Source: Altererythrobacter sp. (GTDB lineage Bacteria > Pseudomonadota > Alphaproteobacteria > Sphingomonadales > Sphingomonadaceae). Taken from it: a stretch of DNA of 64,000 nucleotides. The stretch is from contig JAFKFN010000015.1 of NCBI GenBank assembly GCA_017308255.1, forward strand, positions 32,430 to 96,429, written 5' to 3'. Shown one piece after another: positions 7,157 to 14,939 of the stretch (positions within the stretch are counted from its first letter, which is position 1; each line of letters begins with the position of its first letter). The position numbers and the translations under genes are program-made. Below the pieces are notes generated by a model. That model saw only the letters and a program-made list of their open reading frames with translations, was not told the DNA's origin and did no database searches.

Positions 7157-8337
7157 GCAAGCCGATCCCCGAATATCCGCTCGACATCTTCACCCCCGAA
7201 GCCGTGCGCAACGCGCGCGAGGTGGATGACGCGCTGCGCGAAGTCGCGCCGGTGGTGCGGCTGGCGGACGGCACGCATATGCTCGGCCGGCACGAGCATG
7301 TCAGCGCCGCGCTGCTCGACTGGAAGGCCTTCTCCAGCACCAGCCGCCCGTGGCACGATCCTACGAGCCCCCGCCCGGAAATCCTCCTGACCGACGATCC
7401 GCCGCGCCACACCCAGGTGCGCAAGGTGATCGCCGACGCGCTGAGCCCGCGCGCGCTGGAGCGGGTGAAAGACATCTTCGAGGCGCGCGCCAAGGCCCTG
7501 CTCGAGCGGCTCCGCGCGCGCGAGGGGGAACCGGTCGACGCGGTGAGCGAGATCAGCCAGGCCTATGTGTTCCAGGTCCTGCCCGACATCCTCGGCCTGC
7601 CCGAGGAAGGGCGCGAGCACATGCACGGCTTTTCGGAAATGGTCTGGGCGACGATGGGCCCGCCGGGCGAGCTGTTCGACCAGGCGATGCAATACGATTA
7701 TTCGGCGGTGATCCAATGGCTGGAAACCCAGTGCGAACGCGCCGCGCTGGATCCCGATGGCATCGGCGAGGCGATCTATGCTGCGTCGGACAGGGGACAG
7801 GTCACCTTGCCGGAGGCGAAGCTGCTGCTTCAGACAGTGCTCAGCGCCGGGGCGGATACGACCTTCATCACCATGGCCAACGCCCTGCGCGCCTGGGCGC
7901 TGTTTCCGGAGCAATATGCCACGTTGCGCGCGGACCCGAAGAAAGTCCGCGCCGCATTCGACGAATCGCTGCGCTGGGATTCGCCCAGCCGCATGGCCGG
8001 GCGCATCGCCACGCGAGACGTGGAAGTGGACGATTACGTGATTCCCACCGGCACGCGCTGCGGGCTGATGTTCGCCGCCGCCAACCGCGATCCGCGCTTC
8101 TGGGACGATCCGCAGGCGTACACGCTGCATCGCGACAACCGCCATTCGCTCGGCTGGGGCTACGGCGTCCACGGCTGCGTCGGCCGCACGCTGGCGACGA
8201 TGGAGGCGCAGGCCTTGCTCGGCGAGATCGTCGCCCAGGTGGAAAGCGTGGAGATCGCCGGGCCTTACGAGCCGTGGATGACCACCGTGGGCCACGGCCC
8301 GATCCGCCAGCCGGTGCGGCTGAAGTTCGCGAAATGA
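7153..8337 (+). CDS. Cytochrome P450 (CYP199-like)
   Basis: A soluble 394-residue bacterial P450. The I-helix oxygen-activation motif AGADTTF is at about 232-238, the K-helix ExxR at Glu271-Arg274 (ESLR), and the heme loop LGWGYGVHGCVGRTLA has the axial cysteine at Cys342. The N-terminal segment (TDDPPRHTQVRKVIADALSP) and the end (VEIAGPYEPWMTTVGHGPIR) resemble CYP199A enzymes, which O-demethylate or hydroxylate para-substituted benzoates; this assignment is from memory and moderate. The GTG start overlaps the MBL stop. No ferredoxin or ferredoxin reductase gene is nearby, so redox partners must come from elsewhere. Confidence 0.93.
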   Translation: MSKPIPEYPLDIFTPEAVRNAREVDDALREVAPVVRLADGTHMLGRHEHVSAALLDWKAFSSTSRPWHDPTSPRPEILLTDDPPRHTQVRKVIADALSPRALERVKDIFEARAKALLERLRAREGEPVDAVSEISQAYVFQVLPDILGLPEEGREHMHGFSEMVWATMGPPGELFDQAMQYDYSAVIQWLETQCERAALDPDGIGEAIYAASDRGQVTLPEAKLLLQTVLSAGADTTFITMANALRAWALFPEQYATLRADPKKVRAAFDESLRWDSPSRMAGRIATRDVEVDDYVIPTGTRCGLMFAAANRDPRFWDDPQAYTLHRDNRHSLGWGYGVHGCVGRTLATMEAQALLGEIVAQVESVEIAGPYEPWMTTVGHGPIRQPVRLKFAK

Positions 8338-8346
8338 GCGACCGAG

Positions 8347-8391
8347 CCCCTTTAGTGCCCCTCTCCTTCAGGGCAGGGGTTGGGGTGGGGG
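8347..8391. repeat. Family C palindromic repeat
   Basis: CCCCTTTAGTGCCCCTCTCC then TTCAGGGCAGGGGTTGGGGTGGGG. This is the first of two closely spaced family C copies between the P450 and the second MBL gene, in the same arrangement as the pair around the DUF559 gene but without a gene between them. Confidence 0.75.
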
Positions 8392-8411
8392 CGGCCGTTC
8401 ATTCGGATTGC

Positions 8412-8460
8412 GTGGGGACATTCCCCACCCCCGGCCCCTCTTCTGAAGGGGAGGGGAGGT
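8412..8460. repeat. Family C palindromic repeat forming the leader of the next gene
   Basis: GTGGGGACATTCCCCACCCC and then CGGCCCCTCTTCTGAAGGGGAGGGGAGG. The purine arm ends 8 bases before the ATG at 8468, so the repeat supplies purine-rich sequence around the ribosome site. Confidence 0.75.
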
Positions 8461-8467
8461 CGGGGAG

Positions 8468-9277
8468 ATGACTGCCCCCGTCACCCGCATCGACGCCATC
8501 CGATATGCACGGCACGAACGCAGCGCCGCGGGCAATTTCGTGCGGGCGGTGGACGATCATGACTTGCCGATGCCGCTCGATTATTTCGTCTGGGCGATCC
8601 ATCGCGAGGGGCACCCGCCGGTGATCGTCGATACCGGCTTCGGCGAGGACGCGGCGGCCGCGCGCGGGCGCGTGATGATCCGCCCGGTGGTGCAGGGCCT
8701 GCGCGATGCCGGGATCGATCACCTGTCGGTGGAAGACGTGATCCTCACGCATCTGCACTACGATCACGCCGGCTCGCTCAGCGCTTTTCCCAACGCCCGG
8801 TTCCATGTGCAGGATGCGGAGATGGCTTTCGCCACCGGCCGCGCCGTATGCGACAGGGCCGTGCGCGTGCCTTTCGACGGCGAGCCTGTCGCCCAGCTGG
8901 TCCGCAAGCTCTATGCCGATCATGTCGTGTTCCATGACGGGGATGCGGAACTTGCCCCCGGCATCGCGCTGCGCCTGTGCGAAGGGCACACGGCTGGCTT
9001 GCAGGCGGTCGTGTGCGAAACGGCGCGCGGGCCGGTGGTCCTGGCCAGCGATGCGGCGCATCTCTATGCCAATATCACCCGCCGGATTCCCTTCCCCATC
9101 TTCGTGGACGAGCCGGCCTATGCGCGGGCGCAGGCGCGCGTGATGGAGCTGGCCGGCGGCTCGCTCGATCATGTGATTCCGGGCCACGACCCGCTGGTGC
9201 TGGCCTGCTTTCCCTCGGAAAACGGCATCGCCCGGGTGGACCTGCCCCCGCTGCGGCCGATAGCGGAGACTCAATGA
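8468..9277 (+). CDS. MBL-fold hydrolase, N-acyl-homoserine-lactonase-like
   Basis: A 269-residue metallo-hydrolase with HLHYDHAGSL at 95-104 (His95, His97, Asp99, His100). A later His lies in CEGHTAGLQ, the bridging Asp in VVLASDAAHLY, and a final His in VIPGHDP. The spacing and the PVIVDTGFG strand match the AHL-lactonase branch, which opens lactone rings; real substrates in catabolic loci vary. The start lies after a family C repeat that supplies GGGGAG. The ATGA overlap with the next gene implies coupling. With the P450 and dehydrogenase it may open a lactone formed in the pathway; this is inference. Confidence 0.88.
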   Translation: MTAPVTRIDAIRYARHERSAAGNFVRAVDDHDLPMPLDYFVWAIHREGHPPVIVDTGFGEDAAAARGRVMIRPVVQGLRDAGIDHLSVEDVILTHLHYDHAGSLSAFPNARFHVQDAEMAFATGRAVCDRAVRVPFDGEPVAQLVRKLYADHVVFHDGDAELAPGIALRLCEGHTAGLQAVVCETARGPVVLASDAAHLYANITRRIPFPIFVDEPAYARAQARVMELAGGSLDHVIPGHDPLVLACFPSENGIARVDLPPLRPIAETQ

Positions 9278-10170
9278 CTGATTTCGGAAGCGCCACTGTC
9301 GGGTTTCTCGGGCTTGGCCGCATGGGCGCGCCCATAGCGGCGAACCTGCTGGGCCATGTCGGCACGCTGCTGGTGCATGACATTTCGCCCGCGGCTGTCG
9401 ATGCGCTGGTGATGAAAGGGGCCAAGGCCGCCGGGTCCGCCGAGGCGCTGGGCCGCCAGTGCGACGTGGTGTTCATGAGCCTGCCCACGCCCGCGATCGT
9501 ACGCGCGGCGGCGGGTGAAGTGATCGCAGGCGGCAGCCCGCGCATCGTGTGCGACCTTTCGACCTCCGGCCCCCAGCTGGCGCAGGAGCTGCACGCCCTG
9601 CTGGCCCCGCTCGGCGTCGCCAGCTTCGATGCCCCCGTCAGCGGCGGCATACGCGGGGCGGAGCAGGGCACGCTGGCGATCATGGTCGGCGGGCCGCAAG
9701 CGCTTTATCCCGAGCTGGAGCCGCTACTGCGGGCCATCGGCAATCCGTTCTTCCTCGGCGAGACGCCGGGCGCCGGGCAAGTGGCGAAGCTGGCCAACAA
9801 CCTGCTCAGCCTGGCGGCCATCGCCACCACGGCGGAAGCGATGACGCTGGCGATCAAGGCCGGGCTCGACCCGGCGCGGATGATCGAGGTGCTCAACGCC
9901 GGCACCGGCGCCAATTCCGCCACGCGTGACAAATGGCCGCGCGCGGTGCTGCCGCGCACCTTCGATTTCGGCTTTTCCGCCCAGCTCAGCCTCAAGGACA
10001 CCCGCCTCGCCCTGGCGGAAGCGCAGGCGATGGGCGTGCCCCTACCCACCGGCGAACGCCTCGCCACGCTGCTCGACCGCGTGCTCGCCACTTATGGTGA
10101 CGCGGCCGATTTCACCGCGATGGCCAAAGTGATCGAAGCCGACGCCGGGCTCGATCCCGAACGGACCTAA
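9274..10170 (+). CDS. NAD(P)-dependent beta-hydroxyacid dehydrogenase (3-hydroxyisobutyrate dehydrogenase-like)
   Basis: A 298-residue two-domain dehydrogenase. The Rossmann site is VGFLGLGRMGAPIA (residues 9-22), the substrate-binding motif FDAPVSGG (118-125), and the catalytic lysine is Lys172 in GQVAKLANNLLS. The family oxidises beta-hydroxyacids such as 3-hydroxyisobutyrate or tartronate semialdehyde. The ATG overlaps the stop of the upstream lactonase-like gene. It is the last gene of this rightward block and is followed by a family B repeat and a convergent peptidase gene. Confidence 0.92.
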   Translation: MTDFGSATVGFLGLGRMGAPIAANLLGHVGTLLVHDISPAAVDALVMKGAKAAGSAEALGRQCDVVFMSLPTPAIVRAAAGEVIAGGSPRIVCDLSTSGPQLAQELHALLAPLGVASFDAPVSGGIRGAEQGTLAIMVGGPQALYPELEPLLRAIGNPFFLGETPGAGQVAKLANNLLSLAAIATTAEAMTLAIKAGLDPARMIEVLNAGTGANSATRDKWPRAVLPRTFDFGFSAQLSLKDTRLALAEAQAMGVPLPTGERLATLLDRVLATYGDAADFTAMAKVIEADAGLDPERT

Positions 10171-10192
10171 CATATCGCCTGGTTGAAACGCT

Positions 10193-10276
10193 CGTTATTG
10201 CGAGCGTAGCGAAGCAATCCAGAGCGATGCGAGTGCCGCCCTGGATTGCTTCGTCGCTACGCTCCTCGCAATGACG
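10193..10276. repeat. Family B palindromic repeat
   Basis: CGTTATTGCGAGCGTAGCGA...CAATGACG inverted arms occupy the gap between the convergent dehydrogenase and oligopeptidase genes, where they could act as a two-way transcript end. Confidence 0.85.
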
Positions 10277-10334
10277 ATTCAGAGTGGGGCGATACTGTCG
10301 CCGGCCGCCTCCGTCATTTCCCGGCGCGTCGCGT

Positions 10335-12398
10335 TCAGGCGCTGACCCCCATTTGCCACAGGATGAAGGCGTATTCCTCCGCCGTTTCGCGCAGGCTTTC
10401 GAACCGGCCGGACTTGCCGCCGTGCCCCGCGCCCATGTTGGTCTTGAGCAGCAGCACGTTGTTATCGGTCTTCAGCTCGCGCAGGCGGGCGACCCACTTG
10501 GCCGGTTCCCAATAGGTCACGCGCGGATCGTTGAGCCCGGCGGTGACCAGCAGCGGCGGATAGGCCTGCGGCTTCACGTTGTCATAGGGCGAATAGGACC
10601 GGATCAGCTCGAACGCGGCCTGGTCCTCGATCGGGTTGCCCCATTCCGGCCATTCGCCGGGGGTCAGCGGCAGGCTGGCGTCCAGCATCGTCGCCAGCAC
10701 GTCCACGAACGGCACGTGGGCCACCACCGCGCCCCACAGATCGGGATCGGAATTGATCACCGCGCCCATCAGCTCGCCCCCGGCCGAGCCGCCGGAAATG
10801 CTGATCCGCCCCTTCTGGGTATAGCCGGCGGCGATCAGGCCCTTGGCCACGTCCACGAAATCGTTGAACGCATTGGTGCGCCGTTCCAGCTTGCCCGCCT
10901 TGTACCACGCGCGCCCCAGGTCGTCCCCGCCGCGGATATGGGCGATGGCATAGGCGAAGCCGCGATCCACCAGCGTCAGCCGTGTGGTGGAAAAGCCGGG
11001 CGGGATGGCGATGCCATAAGCGCCATAACCATATAGGTGCAGCGCACCGGGGCTTCGCCGGTCTTTTCGGTACATGATCGAAGCCGGGATCGGCGTACCG
11101 TCGCGTGCGGGAATCTCCAGCCGTTCCGTGACATAGAGCGTCTTGTCGTAGCCCGAGGGGATTTCCTGCACCTTGAGCAGCGTCAGCTCGCGCGTGCGCA
11201 CGTCGTAATCATAAGTGCTCGCCGGGCTGACCATGCTTTCGTAAGCCACGCGCAGCACCGTCTGGTCGAATTCAGGATTGTTGCCGAACGAGGCGGTGAA
11301 GCTCGCTTCGGGAAACGCCAGTGGCTCGATCCGTGCCGGATCGTCGTAATACCGCACTTCCAGCCGGTCGAGCCCGCCGAGCCGGCCCTCGGTCACGTAG
11401 AAATCCCGGAACAGGTCGAACCCCGTCAGGTAGAACGCGTCGGACCCTTCGATCAGCGTGGTCCATTCCGTCGGCCGGCCGAGCGGCGCGATGGCCAGGC
11501 GGAAGTTCTCGTGCGTGTCGTTGGTATGGATATAGAGCGTGCCGTCACGCTCATCGACATCGTATTCGACGCCCTTCTCCCGCGCGCGGACCAGGATCGG
11601 GCGCGCCAGCGGATCGTCGGCCGGGACCAGGCGGACCTCGCTCGTTTCATGATCGCCGCTGGCGATGACGATCCAGTTCTCGTTGGCCGAAAGCGAGGCG
11701 GAGACGCGGAAACCCTCGTCATCCTCGTGGTAGAGTTCCACATCCTCTTCGACAGGCTGGCCCAGCCAGTGCAGCCGGGCGTTGTCGGTCCGCCAGTTCT
11801 CGTTGGCGAGCGAATAGATCAGCGCCGTGTCGCCCGCCGCCCACACTAGGGAGGACAGCGTGTCGGGGATCACATCGGGCAGGTGCTGCCCCGTCTCCAG
11901 GTCCTTGACCCGCGCGGTGAACCGTTCCGATCCGTTGTCATCCACCGAATAGGCCAGCAGCCGCCCATCCTTGCTGACGGAGATCGCACCCAGCCGGAAG
12001 TAATCCTTGCCTTCGGCCAGCGCCGGCTCGTCCAGGATCAGCTCGTCCGCTCCGCCCGCCACGGGCCTGCGCCACCACTTCTTGTATTCGGCCCCCTGTT
12101 CGAACTCGATCCAGTAAAGCCAGTCGCCGTCCTTCTGGGGCACCGACTTGTCGGCTTCCTTGATCCGCCCGCGCATCTCCTTGAACAGCGCTTCGACCGT
12201 ACCCGCATGCGGCGCCATCCGCGCTTCGAACCAGGCGTTTTCCGCTTCCAGGTGCGCCAGCACCGCCTTGTCGGTCACCTCGGGATAGCCGGGATCGCGC
12301 AGCCAGGCGTAATCGTCGCTGACGGTCACGCCATGATGCGTGAAGGCGTGGGGCTTTTTGGCGGCGCGCGGCGCGGCCGCACTTGTGGTATCGGTCAT
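10335..12398 (-). CDS. S9 family peptidase (prolyl oligopeptidase / oligopeptidase B type)
   Basis: A 687-residue cytoplasmic serine peptidase that cuts short peptides. An N-terminal beta-propeller (about 70-400) precedes the alpha/beta-hydrolase domain. The triad is visible as Ser538 (ISGGSAGGELMG), Asp624 (AGLNDPRV) and His659 (GAGHGGKSGR). IRGGDDLGRAWY upstream is typical of oligopeptidase B, and the Asp/Glu cluster around PYDNVKPQAYPP fits basic-residue specificity, but the exact type is not certain. ATG 12398 is preferred; an ATG at 12407 adds three residues. It diverges from the M24 gene with starts only 37 bases apart. Confidence 0.92.
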   Translation of the reverse strand: MTDTTSAAAPRAAKKPHAFTHHGVTVSDDYAWLRDPGYPEVTDKAVLAHLEAENAWFEARMAPHAGTVEALFKEMRGRIKEADKSVPQKDGDWLYWIEFEQGAEYKKWWRRPVAGGADELILDEPALAEGKDYFRLGAISVSKDGRLLAYSVDDNGSERFTARVKDLETGQHLPDVIPDTLSSLVWAAGDTALIYSLANENWRTDNARLHWLGQPVEEDVELYHEDDEGFRVSASLSANENWIVIASGDHETSEVRLVPADDPLARPILVRAREKGVEYDVDERDGTLYIHTNDTHENFRLAIAPLGRPTEWTTLIEGSDAFYLTGFDLFRDFYVTEGRLGGLDRLEVRYYDDPARIEPLAFPEASFTASFGNNPEFDQTVLRVAYESMVSPASTYDYDVRTRELTLLKVQEIPSGYDKTLYVTERLEIPARDGTPIPASIMYRKDRRSPGALHLYGYGAYGIAIPPGFSTTRLTLVDRGFAYAIAHIRGGDDLGRAWYKAGKLERRTNAFNDFVDVAKGLIAAGYTQKGRISISGGSAGGELMGAVINSDPDLWGAVVAHVPFVDVLATMLDASLPLTPGEWPEWGNPIEDQAAFELIRSYSPYDNVKPQAYPPLLVTAGLNDPRVTYWEPAKWVARLRELKTDNNVLLLKTNMGAGHGGKSGRFESLRETAEEYAFILWQMGVSA

Positions 12399-12435
12399 GC
12401 CGCGCATCTATGTATGCCGGGAAAGGACCGCAACA

Positions 12436-14241
12436 ATGCTGATGCAAACCCATGAAGCCCGGCTGGACGCCTTGCGCCAGGAACTGGCGCGGCGGGGGCT
12501 CGACGGATTCGTTATCCCGATTTCGGACGAACACCTGTCGGAATATGTTGGCGCCTATGCCCAGCGGCTGGCCTGGCTCACCGGCTTCGGCGGATCGGCC
12601 GGCACGGTGGCGGTGCTCAAGCACAAGGCGGCGATCTTCGTGGATGGGCGCTATACGCTGCAGGTGCGCGAGCAGGTCGACGGCCGGCTTTACGAATACA
12701 AGTCCGTTCCGCGCGATTCGCTGGCCGAATGGCTTGCCGAAAATGCCGGCGAAGGGACCAGGATCGGGTTCGATCCGTGGCTGCACACGGCCGGCTGGGC
12801 GGTGGCCGTCGGCCGGGTGCTGGAAGCCGCCGGCGCGGAACTGGTGCCCGTCAAAGGCAATCCCGTCGATGCGGTGTGGGACGATCAGCCGGAACCCTCC
12901 GCCGCGCCCGCCTTCGTGCATGACGAAGCGCTCGCCGGCCGCTCCAGCGCCGACAAGCGCGCCGAAGTGGCCGAATGGCTCAAGGCCCGGCAGCTTGACG
13001 CGGCGGTGATCTCGGCACTCGATTCGGTCGCCTGGCTGCTCAATATCCGGGGCGCGGACGTGGATCGTACGCCGGTGGCGCTGTCCTATGTCATCGCCCA
13101 TGCGGACGGCACGGCGGACTGGTTCATCGCCCCTGGCAAGGTGCCCGCGGAAGTCGCCGCGCATCTGGGCAACGCCGTGCGTGTGCGCCCGCGCGAGGGG
13201 TTCATCCATACGCTGGGCGATCTTTCGGGCAAGCGCGTGGCCGTCGATCCGGACCGTTCGGTCGCCGCGATCGTCACCGCGCTGGAAACCGCCGGCGCCG
13301 AAGCAGTGCGGATGACCGATCCGGTGGTCCTGCCCAAGGCTATCAAGAACCAGGCCGAACGTGCCGGCCAGCGCGCGGCCCAGGCGCGCGACGGGGCGGC
13401 CGTGGCGCGGTTCCTCCACTGGCTTTCGATCGAAGGGCCGAAGGGCGGGGTGGACGAGCTGTCGGCCGCCGCCCGGCTCCACGCCTTCCGCGAGGATACC
13501 GGCGCGCTGCGCGATCTCAGCTTCGATACGATTTCCGGCGCCGGGCCCCATGCCGCGATCCCGCATTACCGGGTGGATGAAGCCAGCAACCTGGCGATCG
13601 CCCCCGGCAGCATCTACCTGGTCGATTCGGGCGGCCAATATGCCGATGGCACGACTGACATCACCCGCACCGTATGGGTCGGTCCGGGCGATCCTTCGGC
13701 CGAGCAGCGCGATCGCTTCACCCGCGTGCTCAAGGGCCACATCTGCCTCGCCCTGCAGACCTTCCCGGTGGGCACCAGCGGCTCGCAGCTCGATACCCTG
13801 GCGCGCCAGTTCCTGTGGCAGGCCGGGCTCGATTACGCGCACGGCACCGGCCACGGGGTGGGCGCCTTCCTCGCGGTCCACGAAGGGCCGCAGCGCATCG
13901 CCAAGGCGCGCGGCGGGCAGGCCGGCACGGAGCAGGAACTGTTCGCGGGCATGATCCTTTCGAACGAGCCCGGCTATTACAAGGCCGGCGAATACGGCAT
14001 CCGCATCGAGAACCTGGTGCTGGTGGAACGCCGCGAGATTCCCGGCGCGGAAGGCGAATGGCTCGGCTTCGAGACGGTGACCCTGGTGCCGATCGACAAG
14101 GCGCTGGTGGACCGTTCGTTGCTCAGCGCGGCGGAGATCGACTGGTGGAACGCCTATCACGCCCGCGTGCACCAGGTGCTGGCCCCGCAGCTGGAAGGCG
14201 CGGCGCTGGCCTGGCTGGAAGAAGCCTGCCGGCCGCTCTAG
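12436..14241 (+). CDS. M24 family metallopeptidase (Xaa-Pro aminopeptidase)
   Basis: A 601-residue, three-domain aminopeptidase P. Two creatinase-like N-terminal domains (about 10-300) precede the pita-bread catalytic domain. Dinuclear metal ligands are Asp397 (YLVDSGGQYADG), Asp408 (TTDITRTV), His473 (GTGHGVG), Glu511 (LSNEPGYY) and Glu525 (GIRIENL). Length matches the long, APP1-like form, which removes N-terminal residues ahead of proline. No signal peptide. It diverges from the oligopeptidase gene, giving a paired cytoplasmic peptide-degradation unit; the short gap means the promoters must overlap. Confidence 0.94.
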   Translation: MLMQTHEARLDALRQELARRGLDGFVIPISDEHLSEYVGAYAQRLAWLTGFGGSAGTVAVLKHKAAIFVDGRYTLQVREQVDGRLYEYKSVPRDSLAEWLAENAGEGTRIGFDPWLHTAGWAVAVGRVLEAAGAELVPVKGNPVDAVWDDQPEPSAAPAFVHDEALAGRSSADKRAEVAEWLKARQLDAAVISALDSVAWLLNIRGADVDRTPVALSYVIAHADGTADWFIAPGKVPAEVAAHLGNAVRVRPREGFIHTLGDLSGKRVAVDPDRSVAAIVTALETAGAEAVRMTDPVVLPKAIKNQAERAGQRAAQARDGAAVARFLHWLSIEGPKGGVDELSAAARLHAFREDTGALRDLSFDTISGAGPHAAIPHYRVDEASNLAIAPGSIYLVDSGGQYADGTTDITRTVWVGPGDPSAEQRDRFTRVLKGHICLALQTFPVGTSGSQLDTLARQFLWQAGLDYAHGTGHGVGAFLAVHEGPQRIAKARGGQAGTEQELFAGMILSNEPGYYKAGEYGIRIENLVLVERREIPGAEGEWLGFETVTLVPIDKALVDRSLLSAAEIDWWNAYHARVHQVLAPQLEGAALAWLEEACRPL

Positions 14242-14263
14242 GTCGGCTCTGGGAGAAGCAGCG

Positions 14264-14674
14264 ATGACCGACGGCACGAGCCTCGAAACCTATCCGATCC
14301 ATCTCGGCCTCGGCGCCAAGGCGGAGCCGCAGCCCGCCTTCCCGCGCGACGAAGGCGCGATGGAATGGTATGCCGACTATGCCCGGCGGAATGAGGCGGA
14401 CGGGTTCGACGGGCGGCTGGTCTCCAGCTACACGTTCACCGAAAGCTGGCCGATGTGGGAGATGCATCCGAACGGATCGGAAGTGGTGATCTGCACGGCG
14501 GGGCGCATGACGCTGCATCAGGAACTGGCCGACGGCACGGCGCGGACCGTCACGCTGGAACCGGGCCGCTATGCCGTCAATCCCGCCGGCGCCTGGCACA
14601 CCGCGGATATCGAGGGAGAGGCCGCGGCCGTGTTCATTACCTCCGGAATCGGCACGCAGCATCGCCCGCGTTGA
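14264..14674 (+). CDS. Cupin-fold protein
   Basis: A 136-residue single-domain cupin. The first motif is degenerate (WPMWEMHPNGSEVVICTAGRM, with one His and a Glu-like position) and the second is PGRYAVNPAGAWHTADIEG with a conserved His. An N-terminal helical part (MEWYADYARRNEADG) precedes the barrel. It may bind a metal or small ligand; no enzyme activity can be assigned. A GGGAGAA site precedes ATG 14264, 22 bases after the M24 stop, so both are probably on one transcript. Confidence 0.8.
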   Translation: MTDGTSLETYPIHLGLGAKAEPQPAFPRDEGAMEWYADYARRNEADGFDGRLVSSYTFTESWPMWEMHPNGSEVVICTAGRMTLHQELADGTARTVTLEPGRYAVNPAGAWHTADIEGEAAAVFITSGIGTQHRPR

Positions 14675-14774
14675 CGCGGGCCGGCGTCGTCGAACGCCGA
14701 TTCCGTGACAAATTGCGACACTTTGCGCGTTTCACGGCATAACGGTGCGACATTGCCCCTCTAGAAGAGTCGGC

Positions 14775-14829
14775 GAGTGGCGGGGCACCCAGTTCCTTTG
14801 CTCCCCTTCAGGAAGGTGCCCCGTTACTC
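14775..14829 (+). promoter_or_regulatory. Long leader hairpin with pyrimidine loop before the two-component operon
   Basis: A 15-bp stem pairs GAGTGGCGGGGCACC (14775-14789) with GGTGCCCCGTTACTC (14815-14829); two of the pairs are G-U. Inside it a 4-bp TTCC/GGAA stem closes a loop with CTCCCCTTCA at 14801-14810. That loop is exactly complementary to TGAAGGGGAG at 14915-14924, the ribosome-site region of the response-regulator gene. No T-run follows, so it is not a standard terminator. It could be a leader switch or a small RNA with an anti-Shine-Dalgarno loop; both are inference. TGCGACA repeats at 14714 and 14746 lie further upstream and may be regulator sites. Confidence 0.5.
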
Positions 14830-14864
14830 TACATCTGCGAACTCCGGCGGAGTGTTGTGATACA

Positions 14865-14909
14865 ATGCGCAAGAAAACAGGTCTTTTGCTTGCCGCGAGT
14901 GTCGACTAA
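14865..14909 (+). CDS. Possible 14-residue leader peptide
   Basis: A short frame encodes MRKKTGLLLAASVD and stops 30 bases before the response-regulator start. Its basic N-terminus followed by a hydrophobic run resembles the beginning of a signal peptide. A GGAG lies 12 bases upstream of its ATG, slightly far. It lies between the leader hairpin and the ribosome site, so translating ribosomes could influence the structure. It may equally be chance. Confidence 0.25.
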   Translation: MRKKTGLLLAASVD

Positions 14910-14939
14910 ATCCGTGAAGGGGAGGAGGGGTTCTATCTG

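Noticed and set aside
8468-9277. Quorum-quenching system
   Set aside because: The protein is only lactonase-like by fold; no signal synthase or receptor gene accompanies it and it is coupled to catabolic genes.
11938-14277. 779-codon minus-strand ORF
   Set aside because: Antisense to the M24 peptidase, whose metal ligands are all intact; composition is typical of a shadow frame.
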